Counted from the stretch's first letter, positions 35,461 through 44,840 are shown. The stretch: DNA of 64,000 nucleotides from Gammaproteobacteria bacterium Milos-ODIII6 (GCA_029228645.1 JAPTHR010000014.1:24168-88167), one strand, 5' to 3'. Notes: a model not told the origin generated them from the sequence alone. Made by a program: numbers and translations.

Positions 35461-36179
35461 CCCGCTCGAGCGTGCGCGCGGCTGTGACAGGGAGGTTGCT
35501 GGCGGCCGCGCTCGCACTCCTTTCGCCCGCGCAGTCGCATGCAGCACTGGACGGTCGACAATTGGAGTTGCGCAAGCTGGGCGACTACGTGACCGAGGTG
35601 CAGGCGCAGGTGGAGCGGCTGCAGGCCGCTCTGGAAGCGGCAGAGCAGCGCAATCGCGAGCAGTCCGGCCTGATCGATCGTCTCGAGGCCAGTCTGAGCG
35701 CGCGTGAGCTTTGCCTGCCCGGCGAGCAGGCGTCGATCCGGCGGCGGTTTTTCGATGAGCTGGCTGCCCGACTGGGGCCGTCACCGGTTTACCGACTGGA
35801 AGAATCCCGCGTCGTGATTGCGGCGGATACGGTGTTCGTATTCGCGCGCGCGGAGATCGGCGCGGAGGGCGAGTCGCGCCTGAAGGCCTTGGCCGAAGCG
35901 CTGCGCGAGGCGGCAAAGGGTCTGCCGGAGGGAGGTGCCTGGCGCCTGCGCGTCGAGGCTCACAGTGATGCCAGGCCCTTGCGTGCGAACTCCCGGTTTG
36001 CGAGCAACTGGGAGCTCTCGGCGGCGCGCGCGACCGAGGTGCTCCATTTTCTCGCCCGACAGGGGTTTCCGGAGCGCCACCTCCTCGCCGTGGCCTGGGC
36101 TGCAACCGTCCCGGCTGGCGACCAGCCCGATCACCGCAGGGATCGGCGTATCGAGCTTCGCCTTGGGTTTGAGCCCTAG
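35457..36179 (+). CDS. Periplasmic OmpA/MotB C-terminal domain protein
   Basis: The 240-residue protein has a signal peptide (LLAAALALLSPAQSHA, cleavage after AHA) and a coiled coil (VTEVQAQVERLQAALEAAEQ). A peptidoglycan-binding OmpA-like domain follows (LRVEAHSDARPL, NWELSAARATEVLHFL, DHRRDRRIELRL). The best start is TTG 35457, which overlaps the ffh stop as TTGA and follows a strong GGGAGGGGGA site; GTG at 35472 is an alternative. Its TAG stop is completed by the first base of an inserted MITE. No stator partner (MotA) is nearby, so it is likely a cell-wall anchor of unknown role. Confidence 0.8.
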   Translation: MTRSSVRAAVTGRLLAAALALLSPAQSHAALDGRQLELRKLGDYVTEVQAQVERLQAALEAAEQRNREQSGLIDRLEASLSARELCLPGEQASIRRRFFDELAARLGPSPVYRLEESRVVIAADTVFVFARAEIGAEGESRLKALAEALREAAKGLPEGGAWRLRVEAHSDARPLRANSRFASNWELSAARATEVLHFLARQGFPERHLLAVAWAATVPAGDQPDHRRDRRIELRLGFEP

Positions 36180-36412
36180 CAGTCTGTCGGACTTAACGCT
36201 GTTTGGCTGCAAATCCGCGGATAGCGATCAACTGACCTTATCGGACTCGTCAAATAGGTCCACTATTCTCCTCATCCGATAATTTCATTTGATTCGCTCC
36301 CGCGAATTTGATGCCGGGCATCCTGCCCTTCACCCCTTCGGGGCCAGCAAAGCTGGTCAATCCGCTCCTGGCGGATTAGTCGCTTCAAACGGATAAGTCC
36401 GACAGACTGCTA
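36177..36412. mobile_element. MITE-like element 1 (about 236 bp, 19-bp terminal inverted repeats)
   Basis: TAGCAGTCTGTCGGACTTA (36177-36195) and TAAGTCCGACAGACTGCTA (36394-36412) are perfect inverted copies. The outermost TA on each side could be a duplicated TA target, as with IS630/mariner-type transposases. The interior has no reading frame but a series of small hairpins (GGGCATCCTGCCC, CCCCTTCGGGG, CCAGCAAAGCTGG, AATCCGCTCCTGGCGGATT). The left TA forms the first two bases of the TAG stop of the OmpA-like gene. Confidence 0.85.
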
Positions 36413-36555
36413 ACCCGCATCCCGGTGAGCGATACGGGTTGAATTTCGCCCCTGGCCAGCCGTTAGAATTCGAATGGCTTGATTTCTATCAATACAATAA
36501 TTCTTTTTATAGACAACACTTTAAGATTGATATCGAACAGCTTGGAGAGAGCCTC

Positions 36556-37506
36556 ATGACGGATTTGAGTAGCGTGGCGGCGAACGATCGGAAATCGGGA
36601 AAATCAGTTTCCAAGGACTCGGCGGAAGGCGGTGCATCAGAGCAGGCCACGTCGGAAGAAGTGGCCACCCCTTCTCTGAAAGAGATGTTCAAGCGCAACA
36701 TCTATCCCTACGAGAATAAGATGCGGCGCAAGGATTACGAGGCGCAGAAGTACCAACTGCAGATCGAGTTGTTGAAGCTGCAGAACTGGGTGCGCGATAC
36801 CGGGGAACGGGTGGTGATTCTGTTCGAGGGCCGCGACGCGGCCGGCAAGGGTGGGACCATCAAGCGCATGATGGAGCACCTCAACCCGCGTGGCGCGCGC
36901 GTGGTGGCCCTGGAGAAACCGACCGAGGTCGAGAAGGGGCAGTGGTACTTCCAGCGTTATATCCAGCATTTGCCGAGCGCCGGTGAGATGGTCCTGTTCG
37001 ACCGCTCCTGGTACAACCGCGCCGGCGTCGAGCGGGTCATGGGGTTCTGTTCGGCGGCTGAGTACCTGGAATTCATGCGCCAGGCGCCGGACTTCGAGCG
37101 CATGCTGGCGCGCAGCGGGATCCGGCTGTTCAAGTTCTGGTTCTCGGTCAGCCGCGGTGAGCAGCTGCGGCGCTTCAAATCACGCGAGCACGATCCGCTC
37201 AAGCAGTGGAAGCTCAGCCCGGTCGACCTGGCCTCTCTGGACAAGTGGGACGATTACACCGAGGCCAAGGAGGCGATGTTCTTCCACACCGATACCGCCG
37301 ATGCGCCCTGGACCGTGATCAAGTCCGACGACAAGAAGCGCGCGCGCCTGAATGCCATGCGACACGTGCTGGCGAACCTGCCTTATCCCAACAAAGATCC
37401 TGAGGTGGACCTGGAGCCCGACCCGTTGATCGTCGGCAGCGCCTCCAAGATATACGAGGAAGGCGAGCACGCCATGGCTTCGGCCCCGACCAGTTTCAAG
37501 GGTTGA
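36556..37506 (+). CDS. ppk2: Polyphosphate kinase 2
   Basis: The 316-residue PPK2-family enzyme phosphorylates nucleotides from polyphosphate (or the reverse). A charged 60-residue N-terminal extension precedes the catalytic core, which has the Walker A GRDAAGKGG at residues 92-100, Walker B region MVLFDRSWYNRAGVERVMGF and FKSREHDPLKQWKLSP. The start at 36556 follows GGAGAGAG. The AT-rich leader after MITE 1 holds a possible promoter, TTGAAT at 36439 and TAGAAT at 36464, with a long 19-base spacer. The subclass (NDP- or NMP-phosphorylating) cannot be fixed by eye. Confidence 0.95.
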   Translation: MTDLSSVAANDRKSGKSVSKDSAEGGASEQATSEEVATPSLKEMFKRNIYPYENKMRRKDYEAQKYQLQIELLKLQNWVRDTGERVVILFEGRDAAGKGGTIKRMMEHLNPRGARVVALEKPTEVEKGQWYFQRYIQHLPSAGEMVLFDRSWYNRAGVERVMGFCSAAEYLEFMRQAPDFERMLARSGIRLFKFWFSVSRGEQLRRFKSREHDPLKQWKLSPVDLASLDKWDDYTEAKEAMFFHTDTADAPWTVIKSDDKKRARLNAMRHVLANLPYPNKDPEVDLEPDPLIVGSASKIYEEGEHAMASAPTSFKG

Positions 37507-37527
37507 GTTATTTTAAGGAGTCAGTCA

Positions 37528-37770
37528 ATGAGTCAGCATTACGAAAAACATGCGGATGAGATCGTCAAGGGATTCGTGGATATGCTCGATCAGGAGGTCA
37601 GGGATTGCCTGGATGAGGAATCGCTGCAACGGCTCAGCATGATGATCGAGTCGGCAATCAGCACCGCAGTCCTGAGTCAACTGGAGAAGGTCGCGGACGA
37701 AATCGCCGGGCTGTCCAAGCAGGTCAGCCGTCGCGCCGAGCACTACGATGCCGGAGACCAGGCTGCTTAG
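37528..37770 (+). CDS. Unrecognised 80-residue helical protein downstream of ppk2
   Basis: The acidic, all-helical small protein begins MSQHYEKHADEIVKGFVDML, with a coiled-coil-like C-terminal half (LSQLEKVADEIAGLSKQVS). It has an AAGGAGTCAG ribosome site and starts 21 bases after ppk2, so it is almost certainly co-transcribed and may modulate or accompany the kinase. I do not recognise the family. Its TAG stop lies in the TTAG target duplication of MITE 2. Confidence 0.8.
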   Translation: MSQHYEKHADEIVKGFVDMLDQEVRDCLDEESLQRLSMMIESAISTAVLSQLEKVADEIAGLSKQVSRRAEHYDAGDQAA

Positions 37771-37934
37771 GGAGCCTCTGAGAAAGTCTGGGCCGAAAAG
37801 ATTGACGATCAGAATTCGGCAGTTCGAGGCGCAAATCGCACGTAATAGCGAGCTATTGCGAAGATTTGCAACGAAGAAATGACGGATTCTGGCGTCACAG
37901 ATTGAGGCTCATGACTTTTTCAGAGGTTCCTTAG
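37767..37934. mobile_element. MITE-like element 2 (160 bp) with TTAG target-site duplication
   Basis: Terminal repeats GGAGCCTCTGAGAAAGTC (37771-37788) and GACTTTTTCAGAGGTTCC (37913-37930) are inverted copies with two differences. TTAG occurs directly on both sides (37767-37770 and 37931-37934), an exact 4-bp duplication. The whole interior is an imperfect palindrome centred near TAATAGCGAGCTATTG, so the transcript would fold into one long hairpin. It has no coding capacity. Both flanking TTAG copies carry a gene stop codon. Confidence 0.9.
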
Positions 37935-38383
37935 GCCGATTCAGACACCTCGTCGTCCAGGCGAGACCAGCTCATGTCCACCTCGAGTCGGTAAGACCCC
38001 AGGAACGGCTGGGGCGGTTGACCGCCCCAGTCTCCCGGAGACAGCATCGAGAACTGCAGGGCGCCACGGGCGTTGCGATAGAGGTGGTATTCCCTTCCCG
38101 GTATTTTGCGAAAACTGCATTCAGCCGAGTGCAGGTCAAGGTCTTCCCTGGCCTTTTCCATGATTTCCAGTGCCTTGGCCTGCAAGCCGCGGATCTGGTC
38201 CGCGATCAGGTCCAGCTGCGCAGTGGTTTTGCTGCTCAGGACAAGGTCGGCTTTCTCCAGCTCGGTGGCGAGTTCCACCAGGCTGAAGGCGGGCGCCAGG
38301 CGACTGGTCGGGTAGGGGCTGCTGCGAGCGTCTCCGCGATGGATCGGATCGGGTTTGAGCGGGGGCTTTGTTTCCCGGTTCAC
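37931..38383 (-). CDS. DUF2452 domain protein
   Basis: The 150-residue soluble protein has the DUF2452 core: SLVELATELEKADLVLSSKT, then LDLIADQIRGLQAKALEIM, CSFRKIPGREYHLYRN and FSMLSPGDWG. The family is uncharacterised. It is convergent with the ppk2 partner gene and divergent from rpsP. Its TAA stop lies inside the right-hand TTAG copy left by MITE 2. Confidence 0.88.
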   Translation of the reverse strand: MNRETKPPLKPDPIHRGDARSSPYPTSRLAPAFSLVELATELEKADLVLSSKTTAQLDLIADQIRGLQAKALEIMEKAREDLDLHSAECSFRKIPGREYHLYRNARGALQFSMLSPGDWGGQPPQPFLGSYRLEVDMSWSRLDDEVSESA

Positions 38384-38395
38384 GGTAATTGGTAC

Positions 38396-38423
38396 TTCAC
38401 AAACGGTCGATTTTGCGTAGAAT
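38396..38423 (+). promoter_or_regulatory. Candidate sigma-70 promoter for the rpsP operon
   Basis: TTCACA and TAGAAT are separated by 16 bases, placing transcription start near 38430 with a leader of about 95 bases before rpsP. The region begins 13 bases upstream of the divergent DUF2452 start codon. Confidence 0.5.
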
Positions 38424-38523
38424 ACCGCGTTTCCCCGCCGAGTGGCCCTGTCTGTCTGAGTGGAAATGTTCCAGGCAAGAGGGCTTTGTCGACGGTTCCA
38501 AAGAACTTAACAGGTTGAAATAG

Positions 38524-38781
38524 ATGGTTTCAATTCGTCTTGCCAGAAGCGGGGCCAAGAAGCGCCCCTTCTACCACTTGGTGGCTGCGGACTCGCGTAG
38601 AGCGCGTGGTGGTCGTTACATCGAGCGCCTCGGTTTCTTCAACCCGATCGCGGTTGAGGGTCAGGAAGGGCTCCGGATCGACCTGGAGCGTGTCGACTAC
38701 TGGGTATCCGTGGGTGCCAAGTTGAGTGATCGCGCTACCAAACTGGTCGAATCCTATCGCAAGGAAGCCGTTTCCGCCTGA
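38524..38781 (+). CDS. rpsP: Ribosomal protein bS16
   Basis: The 85-residue protein of the 30S subunit begins [20 protein letters not shown] and contains [19 protein letters not shown], diagnostic of bS16. It leads the canonical rpsP-rimM-trmD-rplS operon. Confidence 0.98.
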   Translation: MVSIRLARSGAKKRPFYHLVAADSRRARGGRYIERLGFFNPIAVEGQEGLRIDLERVDYWVSVGAKLSDRATKLVESYRKEAVSA

Positions 38782-38813
38782 GCAGCTTCGGCCAGCGGGC
38801 CCCGGACGCTTGC

Positions 38814-39362
38814 ATGAGTGAACTGGGCAATAGTGGACGAGACGATATCGAGGGTGACGAGCGCAATCTCGTCACCCTCGGTCGTGTAACCGGGGCGCAC
38901 GGCCTCAAGGGCTGGCTCAAGGTTCATTCGGATACGTCGCCCAGGGAGAACATTGCGGGTTTTCCGCACTTGTTGCTCAACACCGGGGACGGCTGGCGGC
39001 GTTGGCGGGTCAATTCCGGCGGGCGCCAGGGAAAGTACGTGGTCCTGAAGTTGCGTGGATGCAACGACAGGAACGCGGCGGAAGAACTGGTCGGCGCGCA
39101 GCTCGCGATAGCGCGTGAGCAGCTGCCCGACCTGATGGAGCCCGGCGAGTTTTACTGGGCAGACCTCGAGGGCTTGCGCGTCGAGGACCTGGAAGGGGAA
39201 CTGCTCGGGCACCTCGACCACCTGTTCGAGACCGGGGCAAACGATGTGATGGTGGTTCGCGGTGAACGTGAACGCCTGATCCCCTTTCTCTGGGAACGGG
39301 TGGTGAAGGGCGTAGACCTCGAGCACGGCGTGATCCGCGTGGATTGGGATCCGGATTTTTAA
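38814..39362 (+). CDS. rimM: Ribosome maturation factor RimM
   Basis: RimM assists assembly of the 30S head around uS19. The 182-residue protein has an acidic N-terminal leader, then the RimM barrel (LGRVTGAHGLKGWLKVHSD) and a C-terminal PRC-barrel (EFYWADLEGLRVEDLEGEL, LIPFLWERVVKGVDLEHG). It is second in the rpsP operon, 32 bases after rpsP. Confidence 0.97.
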   Translation: MSELGNSGRDDIEGDERNLVTLGRVTGAHGLKGWLKVHSDTSPRENIAGFPHLLLNTGDGWRRWRVNSGGRQGKYVVLKLRGCNDRNAAEELVGAQLAIAREQLPDLMEPGEFYWADLEGLRVEDLEGELLGHLDHLFETGANDVMVVRGERERLIPFLWERVVKGVDLEHGVIRVDWDPDF

Positions 39363-39377
39363 ACTGGAGTCCGGGAC

Positions 39378-40115
39378 ATGCGGTTCGACGCAATCAGCCT
39401 CTTCCCTGGCATGTTCGATGCCATCCGGGAGGGTATACCCGGTCGGGCCTTGCAGCAGGGACTGGCCGATTTGGTGCTCTGGAACCCGCGCGACTACGCC
39501 ACGGACGTGCACCGCACCGTGGATGACCGGCCATACGGCGGTGGGCCGGGAATGGTGATGAAGGTGGAACCGCTACAGGCCGCGATAGAAGCGGCAAAGG
39601 CGGCGGCACCGGAGTCGATGGTGATTCACCTGAGCCCGCAGGGTCGGCGCTTTGACCAGGCGGCAGCGCGTGAAATGGCGCAGCGTTCGGGTATGATCCT
39701 GGTCGCCGGGCGCTACGAGGGCATAGACGAGCGCCTCATCGAGACATATGTCGACGAGGAGTGGTCGATCGGAGACTACGTGCTATCGGGGGGCGAACTG
39801 CCCGCGATGGTGCTCATGGACAGCGTCATCCGGCTTTTGCCGGGTGCGTTGGGCCACCAGGATTCCGCGGAACAGGATTCTTTTCGTGATGGGCTGCTCG
39901 ACTGCCCGCATTACACCCGACCTGAAGAGGCGCTCGGGTGCCGGGTGCCGGAGGTGCTGACCTCCGGCAACCACAGGAACATAGGACGCTGGCGCCTGCA
40001 GCAGGCGCTGGGTCGGACCTGGCTAAGGCGACCGGACCTGTTGCAGAAACGGGGCTTGAGCCAGGAAGAGCAGGAACTGCTCGATGAATTCATACGCACC
40101 AACGACGGTGCTTGA
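39378..40115 (+). CDS. trmD: tRNA (guanine-37-N1)-methyltransferase
   Basis: The 245-residue SPOUT methyltransferase shows [29 protein letters not shown], the trefoil-knot loop [15 protein letters not shown] and [18 protein letters not shown]. It methylates G37 of several tRNAs, preventing +1 frameshifts. It is third in the rpsP operon, with 15 bases from rimM. Confidence 0.98.
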   Translation: MRFDAISLFPGMFDAIREGIPGRALQQGLADLVLWNPRDYATDVHRTVDDRPYGGGPGMVMKVEPLQAAIEAAKAAAPESMVIHLSPQGRRFDQAAAREMAQRSGMILVAGRYEGIDERLIETYVDEEWSIGDYVLSGGELPAMVLMDSVIRLLPGALGHQDSAEQDSFRDGLLDCPHYTRPEEALGCRVPEVLTSGNHRNIGRWRLQQALGRTWLRRPDLLQKRGLSQEEQELLDEFIRTNDGA

Positions 40116-40170
40116 GTGGAAACGATCGTGCCGGGAGGCACTTTTTCAAACAGGGTCAGGAGCTAGGGCG

Positions 40171-40524
40171 ATGAGCAACATCATCCAGGAACTCGAAGCA
40201 GAGCAGATGAACAAAGAGATGCCGGAGTTTGGGCCGGGCGACAATGTCGCGGTCCAGGTGAAGGTAGTGGAAGGCAACCGCGAGCGGCTGCAGACCTTCG
40301 AGGGTGTCTGTATTGCCAAGCGTAACCGCGGCGTCAATTCTGCCTTTACCGTGCGCAAGATCTCGCATGGCGAGGGCGTTGAGCGGGTCTTCCAGACCTA
40401 TAGCCCGCAGATCGCCTCGATCGAGGTGAAGCGCCGTGGCGATGTGCGCCGCGCCAAGCTTTACTACTTGCGTGGCCGCACCGGTAAGGCCGCCCGTATC
40501 CGCGAGAAGATCTCCAGCAAGTAA
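40171..40524 (+). CDS. rplS: Ribosomal protein bL19
   Basis: The 117-residue large-subunit protein begins [20 protein letters not shown] and contains [16 protein letters not shown] and [20 protein letters not shown]. The start at 40171 follows CAGGAGC; an earlier in-frame ATG overlaps trmD and is not conserved. It is the last gene of the operon. Confidence 0.98.
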   Translation: MSNIIQELEAEQMNKEMPEFGPGDNVAVQVKVVEGNRERLQTFEGVCIAKRNRGVNSAFTVRKISHGEGVERVFQTYSPQIASIEVKRRGDVRRAKLYYLRGRTGKAARIREKISSK

Positions 40525-40603
40525 GCCGGAAAGGCTGAGTGCACCGGGCTGGAAACCGGTGTCGGCCTGGCGTCTGCTTGCCCGGGCCATGCCACGGGCG
40601 TGA

Positions 40604-40644
40604 ATACACCCTGATGCTTTTCGAGGCGTCGGGGTGTTTCTTTT
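40604..40644 (+). terminator. Terminator of the rpsP-rplS operon
   Basis: ACACCC-TGA-TGC pairs with GCG-TCG-GGGTGT around an eight-base loop, followed by TTCTTTT. It lies 80 bases after the rplS stop. Confidence 0.8.
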
Positions 40645-40917
40645 GGTCGGGTCGCGGGGGCATCCCTATCCAGGTGGTCGGTCACGCGCAGGTCCCGGAA
40701 TCGGCTGTCGCTCCGGGACCTTGTTAGCCGGGCGCCCAGAACCCCTGTTTGGCTGCAGCATGCAATTCTCCCGGAGCGGCACGAAATCCGTGCCGCCGGG
40801 GGGGATGAGTCCGGCAGCGCTGTGCTAGCATCTCTCTCCTTCCCTGGTCGCGCCGGGTGTGTCGGTGCATGCCCGGTCGGCCAGTCGAACCCAACTATGC
40901 CGCCGCCCCAAAGGATC
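40645..40917. other. Intergenic stretch without a recognised gene
   Basis: The 273 bases between the operon terminator and ispG are GC-rich. In-frame start codons for ispG exist at 40822 and 40897, but no conserved protein, RNA fold or clear promoter was recognised. Confidence 0.5.
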
Positions 40918-42135
40918 ATGAGCCACACCATTCAGCGTCACATCACCGTTCCGGTCAAAGTGGGCCGAATAAGTATTGGCGGCACCGCCCCGGTGGCGGT
41001 GCAATCGATGACCAACACCGATACCGCCGACGTGGCGGCGACGGTCCAGCAGGTGGCAGACTTGGCGCGCGCCGGTTCAGAGCTCGTGCGGATCACCGTG
41101 AACAACGAGGCGGCAGCGAGCGCGGTGCCGGAGATCCGTGCTCAATTGGACGCACGCGGTGTGCACGTGCCGCTGGTGGGCGATTTCCACTTCAACGGTC
41201 ACCGACTGCTTGGTGAGTATCCTGAGTGTGCCGTGGCGTTGGCCAAATACCGCATTAACCCGGGCAACGTCGGCAGCGGGGAGAAGCGCGACGAACAATT
41301 CGCCGCCATGATCGAAACCGCCAAGCGCTTCGACAAGCCGGTTCGGATCGGGGTCAACTGGGGTTCGCTGGACAAGGGTCTGGTTGCGCGCATGATGGAC
41401 GAAAACGCGCGTACGCCAGAGCCACTCGACGCCGACAGCATGATGCGCGAGATTATGGTCGCCTCCGCGCTGCAGAGCGCGCAGCGGGCCGAGGAAATCG
41501 GTCTCGGGCGCGACCACATCATCCTCTCGTGCAAGATGAGCCGGGTGCAGGACCTCATCGGTGTCTACCGCATGCTCGCGCAACGATGTGACTACGCGCT
41601 CCACCTGGGTCTGACCGAGGCCGGGATGGGCTCAAAGGGCATCGTCGCCTCGACCGCCGCACTGGCGGTTCTCCTGCAGGAAGGGATCGGCGACACCATC
41701 CGGATATCGCTGACACCGGAGCCGGGCGGTGATCGTACCCAGGAGGTGCGCGTGGCGCAGGAGATCCTGCAGTCGATGGGCCTGCGCGCTTTCATGCCCC
41801 AGGTTATCGCCTGTCCGGGTTGTGGCCGCACCACCAGCACCTATTTCCAGAAGCTGGCCCAGGACATTCAGGGCTATCTGCGCGAGCAGATGCCGGTATG
41901 GCGGGAGAAGCATCCCGGTGTGGAAGCGATGGATGTGGCCGTCATGGGCTGCGTGGTGAACGGTCCTGGCGAGAGCAAGCATGCCAATATCGGGATCAGC
42001 CTGCCCGGCACCGGAGAACGTCCGGCGGCCCCGGTGTTCATCGATGGAGAGAAAGCCGTCACCCTCAAAGGTGACCGCATTGCTGAGGAGTTCCAGACGA
42101 TAGTGGAGGAATATGTACGGACCCATTACGTCTGA
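40918..42135 (+). CDS. ispG: 4-hydroxy-3-methylbut-2-enyl diphosphate synthase
   Basis: This [4Fe-4S] enzyme performs the penultimate step of the MEP isoprenoid pathway. The 405-residue protein has [31 protein letters not shown] and the cluster cysteines in [11 protein letters not shown] and [11 protein letters not shown]. The start at 40918 ([16 protein letters not shown]) follows AAAGGATC; two upstream in-frame starts would add unconserved residues. It appears to be monocistronic after the rplS terminator. Confidence 0.96.
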   Translation: MSHTIQRHITVPVKVGRISIGGTAPVAVQSMTNTDTADVAATVQQVADLARAGSELVRITVNNEAAASAVPEIRAQLDARGVHVPLVGDFHFNGHRLLGEYPECAVALAKYRINPGNVGSGEKRDEQFAAMIETAKRFDKPVRIGVNWGSLDKGLVARMMDENARTPEPLDADSMMREIMVASALQSAQRAEEIGLGRDHIILSCKMSRVQDLIGVYRMLAQRCDYALHLGLTEAGMGSKGIVASTAALAVLLQEGIGDTIRISLTPEPGGDRTQEVRVAQEILQSMGLRAFMPQVIACPGCGRTTSTYFQKLAQDIQGYLREQMPVWREKHPGVEAMDVAVMGCVVNGPGESKHANIGISLPGTGERPAAPVFIDGEKAVTLKGDRIAEEFQTIVEEYVRTHYV

Positions 42136-42164
42136 GTGAGTGCAAAGCCCTGAGGAGGAGCAGC

Positions 42165-42659
42165 ATGAAAAAAATCATTCCCGTCTTCATTGCAGTTTGT
42201 GGTTTGTCCATGCCTTTGGCGGCTGGCGCCGAAGAGGCCATGACGGTGCAGGTCAAGCGCCTGTCGCTGGCCACGGCCACGACCATGGCCCAGGCCGCGG
42301 TGAAGGCCTGCGAACAGGAGGGCATCCAGATCGGGGTGACCGTGGTCGACCGAAACGGTATCCCGCAAGTGGTGCTGCGCAACACGGTGGCGCCGCCCAT
42401 CACCCTGCCGATCAGCCGTGACAAGGCCTACGCCGCTGTGATGTTTAACGTGCCCACCTCGCAACTCGAGGATCGTGCCAATACGCCCATCGGGCGGGTG
42501 CCGGGTGTGGTGATGTCGCCAGGCGCGGTCCCGGTCCAGGTCGGCGGTAGCCTCCTCGGGGCCATCGGGGTCTCTGGTGCGCCCTCGGGCGAAACCGACG
42601 AGATGTGCGCGCAGGCCGGCCTGGATGCCGTCATAGACGACCTGGAAATGGCCGAATAA
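42165..42659 (+). CDS. Secreted HbpS/GlcG-like protein (DUF336)
   Basis: The 164-residue protein has a signal peptide (IIPVFIAVCGLSMPLAAGA) and a single GlcG/HbpS domain (QIGVTVVDRNGIPQVVLRN, ISRDKAYAAVMFNVPTSQL, VGGSLLGAIGVSGAPSGETDE in part). Family members bind haem or corrinoids outside the cytoplasm, or are of unknown function. It follows ispG by 29 bases with a GAGGAGGAG ribosome site. Confidence 0.88.
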   Translation: MKKIIPVFIAVCGLSMPLAAGAEEAMTVQVKRLSLATATTMAQAAVKACEQEGIQIGVTVVDRNGIPQVVLRNTVAPPITLPISRDKAYAAVMFNVPTSQLEDRANTPIGRVPGVVMSPGAVPVQVGGSLLGAIGVSGAPSGETDEMCAQAGLDAVIDDLEMAE

Positions 42660-42742
42660 TCGCTTTGCGCGCCTGCTGTTTCTTTTCCCGGACTCCTGCG
42701 GCCTGCTAGAATCCGCCTTTCGTTTTGGAGTTGGAGCGCCGC

Positions 42743-43636
42743 ATGATCCGGGGCAGTATCGTCGCACTCGTCACCCCCATGTCGCCCGATGGCCGCGTCG
42801 ATGATGCGGCCTTGGCGCGTCTGCTGGATTGGCATGTGCAGCAGGGCACCGATGCGGTCGTGGCTGTTGGCACCACGGGTGAGTCAGCGACCCTGGACGA
42901 GGAAGAGCACTGCGCGCTGATTGCGCGCACCGTGAAACTGTTGGCCGGTCGCATGCCGGTCATTGCGGGGACCGGCGCGAATTCGACCAGCGAGGCGATC
43001 GCGCTGACGCGCTGTGCGCACGAGGCGGGCGCGGATGCCTGCCTGTTGGTGACCCCTTATTACAACAAGCCCACCCAGGAAGGGCTGTTTCTGCATCACA
43101 AGGCGGTCGCCGAGGCCGTCGACATCCCGCAGATCCTGTACAACGTCCCTGGTCGTACCGCGGTTGATATGCAGCCCGAAACGGCGGCGCGCCTGGCCAG
43201 AATCGGCAACATCGTTGGCATCAAGGAGGCCACCGGAGACCTGTCCCGCATCACCCGCATTCGTGAGCTGGCGGGTCCCGACTTTGCGATCTACAGTGGC
43301 GACGATGCCACTGCGCGCGAAGCCATGTTGCTCGGTGCGGACGGTGATATCTCGGTGACCGCCAACGTGGCGCCGGCGCGCATGCATGAGATGTGTGCCG
43401 CGGCGCTCGCCGGCAACGCCGAAACCGCGGCTCGCCTGGACGAGTCGCTATCGGGCCTGCATGAGGCCCTGTTCGTTGAATCGAACCCCATCCCGGTCAA
43501 GTGGGCGTTGCACTGGATGGGCATGATCGGGCAGGGGATTCGCCTGCCCTTGACCTGGCTTTCGCCGCAATCCGAAGAGCCGGTTCGTGCTGCGCTGCAG
43601 CGCGCCGGTGTCACCCCGCCGCAGGCGCCCGCGTGA
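42743..43636 (+). CDS. dapA: 4-hydroxy-tetrahydrodipicolinate synthase
   Basis: The enzyme makes the first committed intermediate of lysine and diaminopimelate. The 297-residue protein has [25 protein letters not shown], the catalytic tyrosine segment [23 protein letters not shown] and the Schiff-base lysine in VGIKEATGD. The ATG at 42743 starts the conserved sequence. Gene order dapA-bamC is typical of gammaproteobacteria. Confidence 0.97.
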   Translation: MIRGSIVALVTPMSPDGRVDDAALARLLDWHVQQGTDAVVAVGTTGESATLDEEEHCALIARTVKLLAGRMPVIAGTGANSTSEAIALTRCAHEAGADACLLVTPYYNKPTQEGLFLHHKAVAEAVDIPQILYNVPGRTAVDMQPETAARLARIGNIVGIKEATGDLSRITRIRELAGPDFAIYSGDDATAREAMLLGADGDISVTANVAPARMHEMCAAALAGNAETAARLDESLSGLHEALFVESNPIPVKWALHWMGMIGQGIRLPLTWLSPQSEEPVRAALQRAGVTPPQAPA

Positions 43637-43658
43637 CGCGTTGGAGAAACCTCAATCT

Positions 43659-44816
43659 ATGAAAAAGCTGATCCGATTCTCGACTCTTTGCGCGCTCATT
43701 CCGCTCGCTGGCTGCGGTGGCTTGGGTTCGGGCAAGGTACTGCCGGACAAGGCGGTGGAATACAAGCGTGAGAAGCAGGCCGGACGCGATCTCGCGATCC
43801 CGCCCGATCTGACCACCCGTCGCGTCAATGACCTGATGAGTGTCCCGGACAACTTCGATGGCGTGGCCACCAACTACTCCGAGTACATGACCGACAGGCG
43901 CCTGCGTGGCGCCGAAGGCGGTCCCAGCGCCCGCTCGGCGGGCGTTGTGCTGCCGCAGAACCCGGGCATCCAGGAGATGCGCGATGGCAATGCACGCTGG
44001 CTGGTGATCGACGCCCCGGCCGATGCGGTCTGGGACAAGGTGCTCGATTTCTGGCAGGACCAGGGTCTGCTGTTGCTCGAGCAGGACCCCGAACTCGGCA
44101 TCATGCGCACCAGTTGGCTCGAGAACCGCGCCAACATCTCGCGCGATTTCCTCTCCGATGCGGTGCGCAAGGTATTCGACGGCATGTACGAAACCGGCCT
44201 GCGCGACCAGTACCGCGTGCGCTTCGAGCGTGCCGGGGATGACCGCACGGAGATATTTCTGACCCATTACGGCATGGAGGAAAAGCTGATCGCCGGTACC
44301 GGCGGGCAGACGGAGAACACCGTATGGGAACCCCGGCCGCGCGACCCCGATCTCGAGGCCGAGATGCTGCGCCGCATGAAGGTCTTCCTGGGGGCGGCGG
44401 ATGAGCGCGAACGCGTGCGCCAGGTGGCCCAGGGCCAGCGTGCGGAGACGCGCTCGCAGCTCGTTCAGACCGATGCGGGCGTGCAGCTGCGTATCGACGA
44501 ACGCTTTGAGCGCGCCTGGCGCCTGGTTGGGCTGGCCCTTGACCGGGTTGGCTTTGCGGTCGAAGACCGCGATCGTTCCGCCGGCATGTATTACGTGCGT
44601 TACAACGATCCGGCAACGGAGAGTGGCGGCGGTGGCCTGCTGTCCAAGCTCAAGTTCTGGGGCGAGGACGAGCCGGAGCGCAACACCGAGTACCGCATCA
44701 AGCTGGATAAGCTCGGCGATCTGACCGAGGTGAGGGTGCTGGATGCCCAGGACCAGGTGGATACCACGCCTACCGCCACACGGATACTCAAGCTGCTCCA
44801 GGAACAGGTTCGCTAG
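43659..44816 (+). CDS. bamC: Outer membrane assembly lipoprotein BamC
   Basis: BamC is an accessory lipoprotein of the beta-barrel assembly machine. The 385-residue protein has a lipoprotein signal with lipobox LAGC, the BamC N-terminal segment RDLAIPPDLTTRRVNDLMSV, and two helix-grip domains (LVIDAPADAVWDKVLDFWQD; LRIDERFERAWRLVGLALDR). The start at 43659 follows TTGGAGAAAC, 22 bases after dapA. Confidence 0.94.
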   Translation: MKKLIRFSTLCALIPLAGCGGLGSGKVLPDKAVEYKREKQAGRDLAIPPDLTTRRVNDLMSVPDNFDGVATNYSEYMTDRRLRGAEGGPSARSAGVVLPQNPGIQEMRDGNARWLVIDAPADAVWDKVLDFWQDQGLLLLEQDPELGIMRTSWLENRANISRDFLSDAVRKVFDGMYETGLRDQYRVRFERAGDDRTEIFLTHYGMEEKLIAGTGGQTENTVWEPRPRDPDLEAEMLRRMKVFLGAADERERVRQVAQGQRAETRSQLVQTDAGVQLRIDERFERAWRLVGLALDRVGFAVEDRDRSAGMYYVRYNDPATESGGGGLLSKLKFWGEDEPERNTEYRIKLDKLGDLTEVRVLDAQDQVDTTPTATRILKLLQEQVR

Positions 44817-44840
44817 GCGGCTTGCAGCAGACTGGGCGGG

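Noticed and set aside
37771..37930. An RNA gene or riboswitch in the palindromic DNA after the ppk2 partner gene.
   Set aside because: Terminal inverted repeats and an exact TTAG duplication show it is a transposed element.
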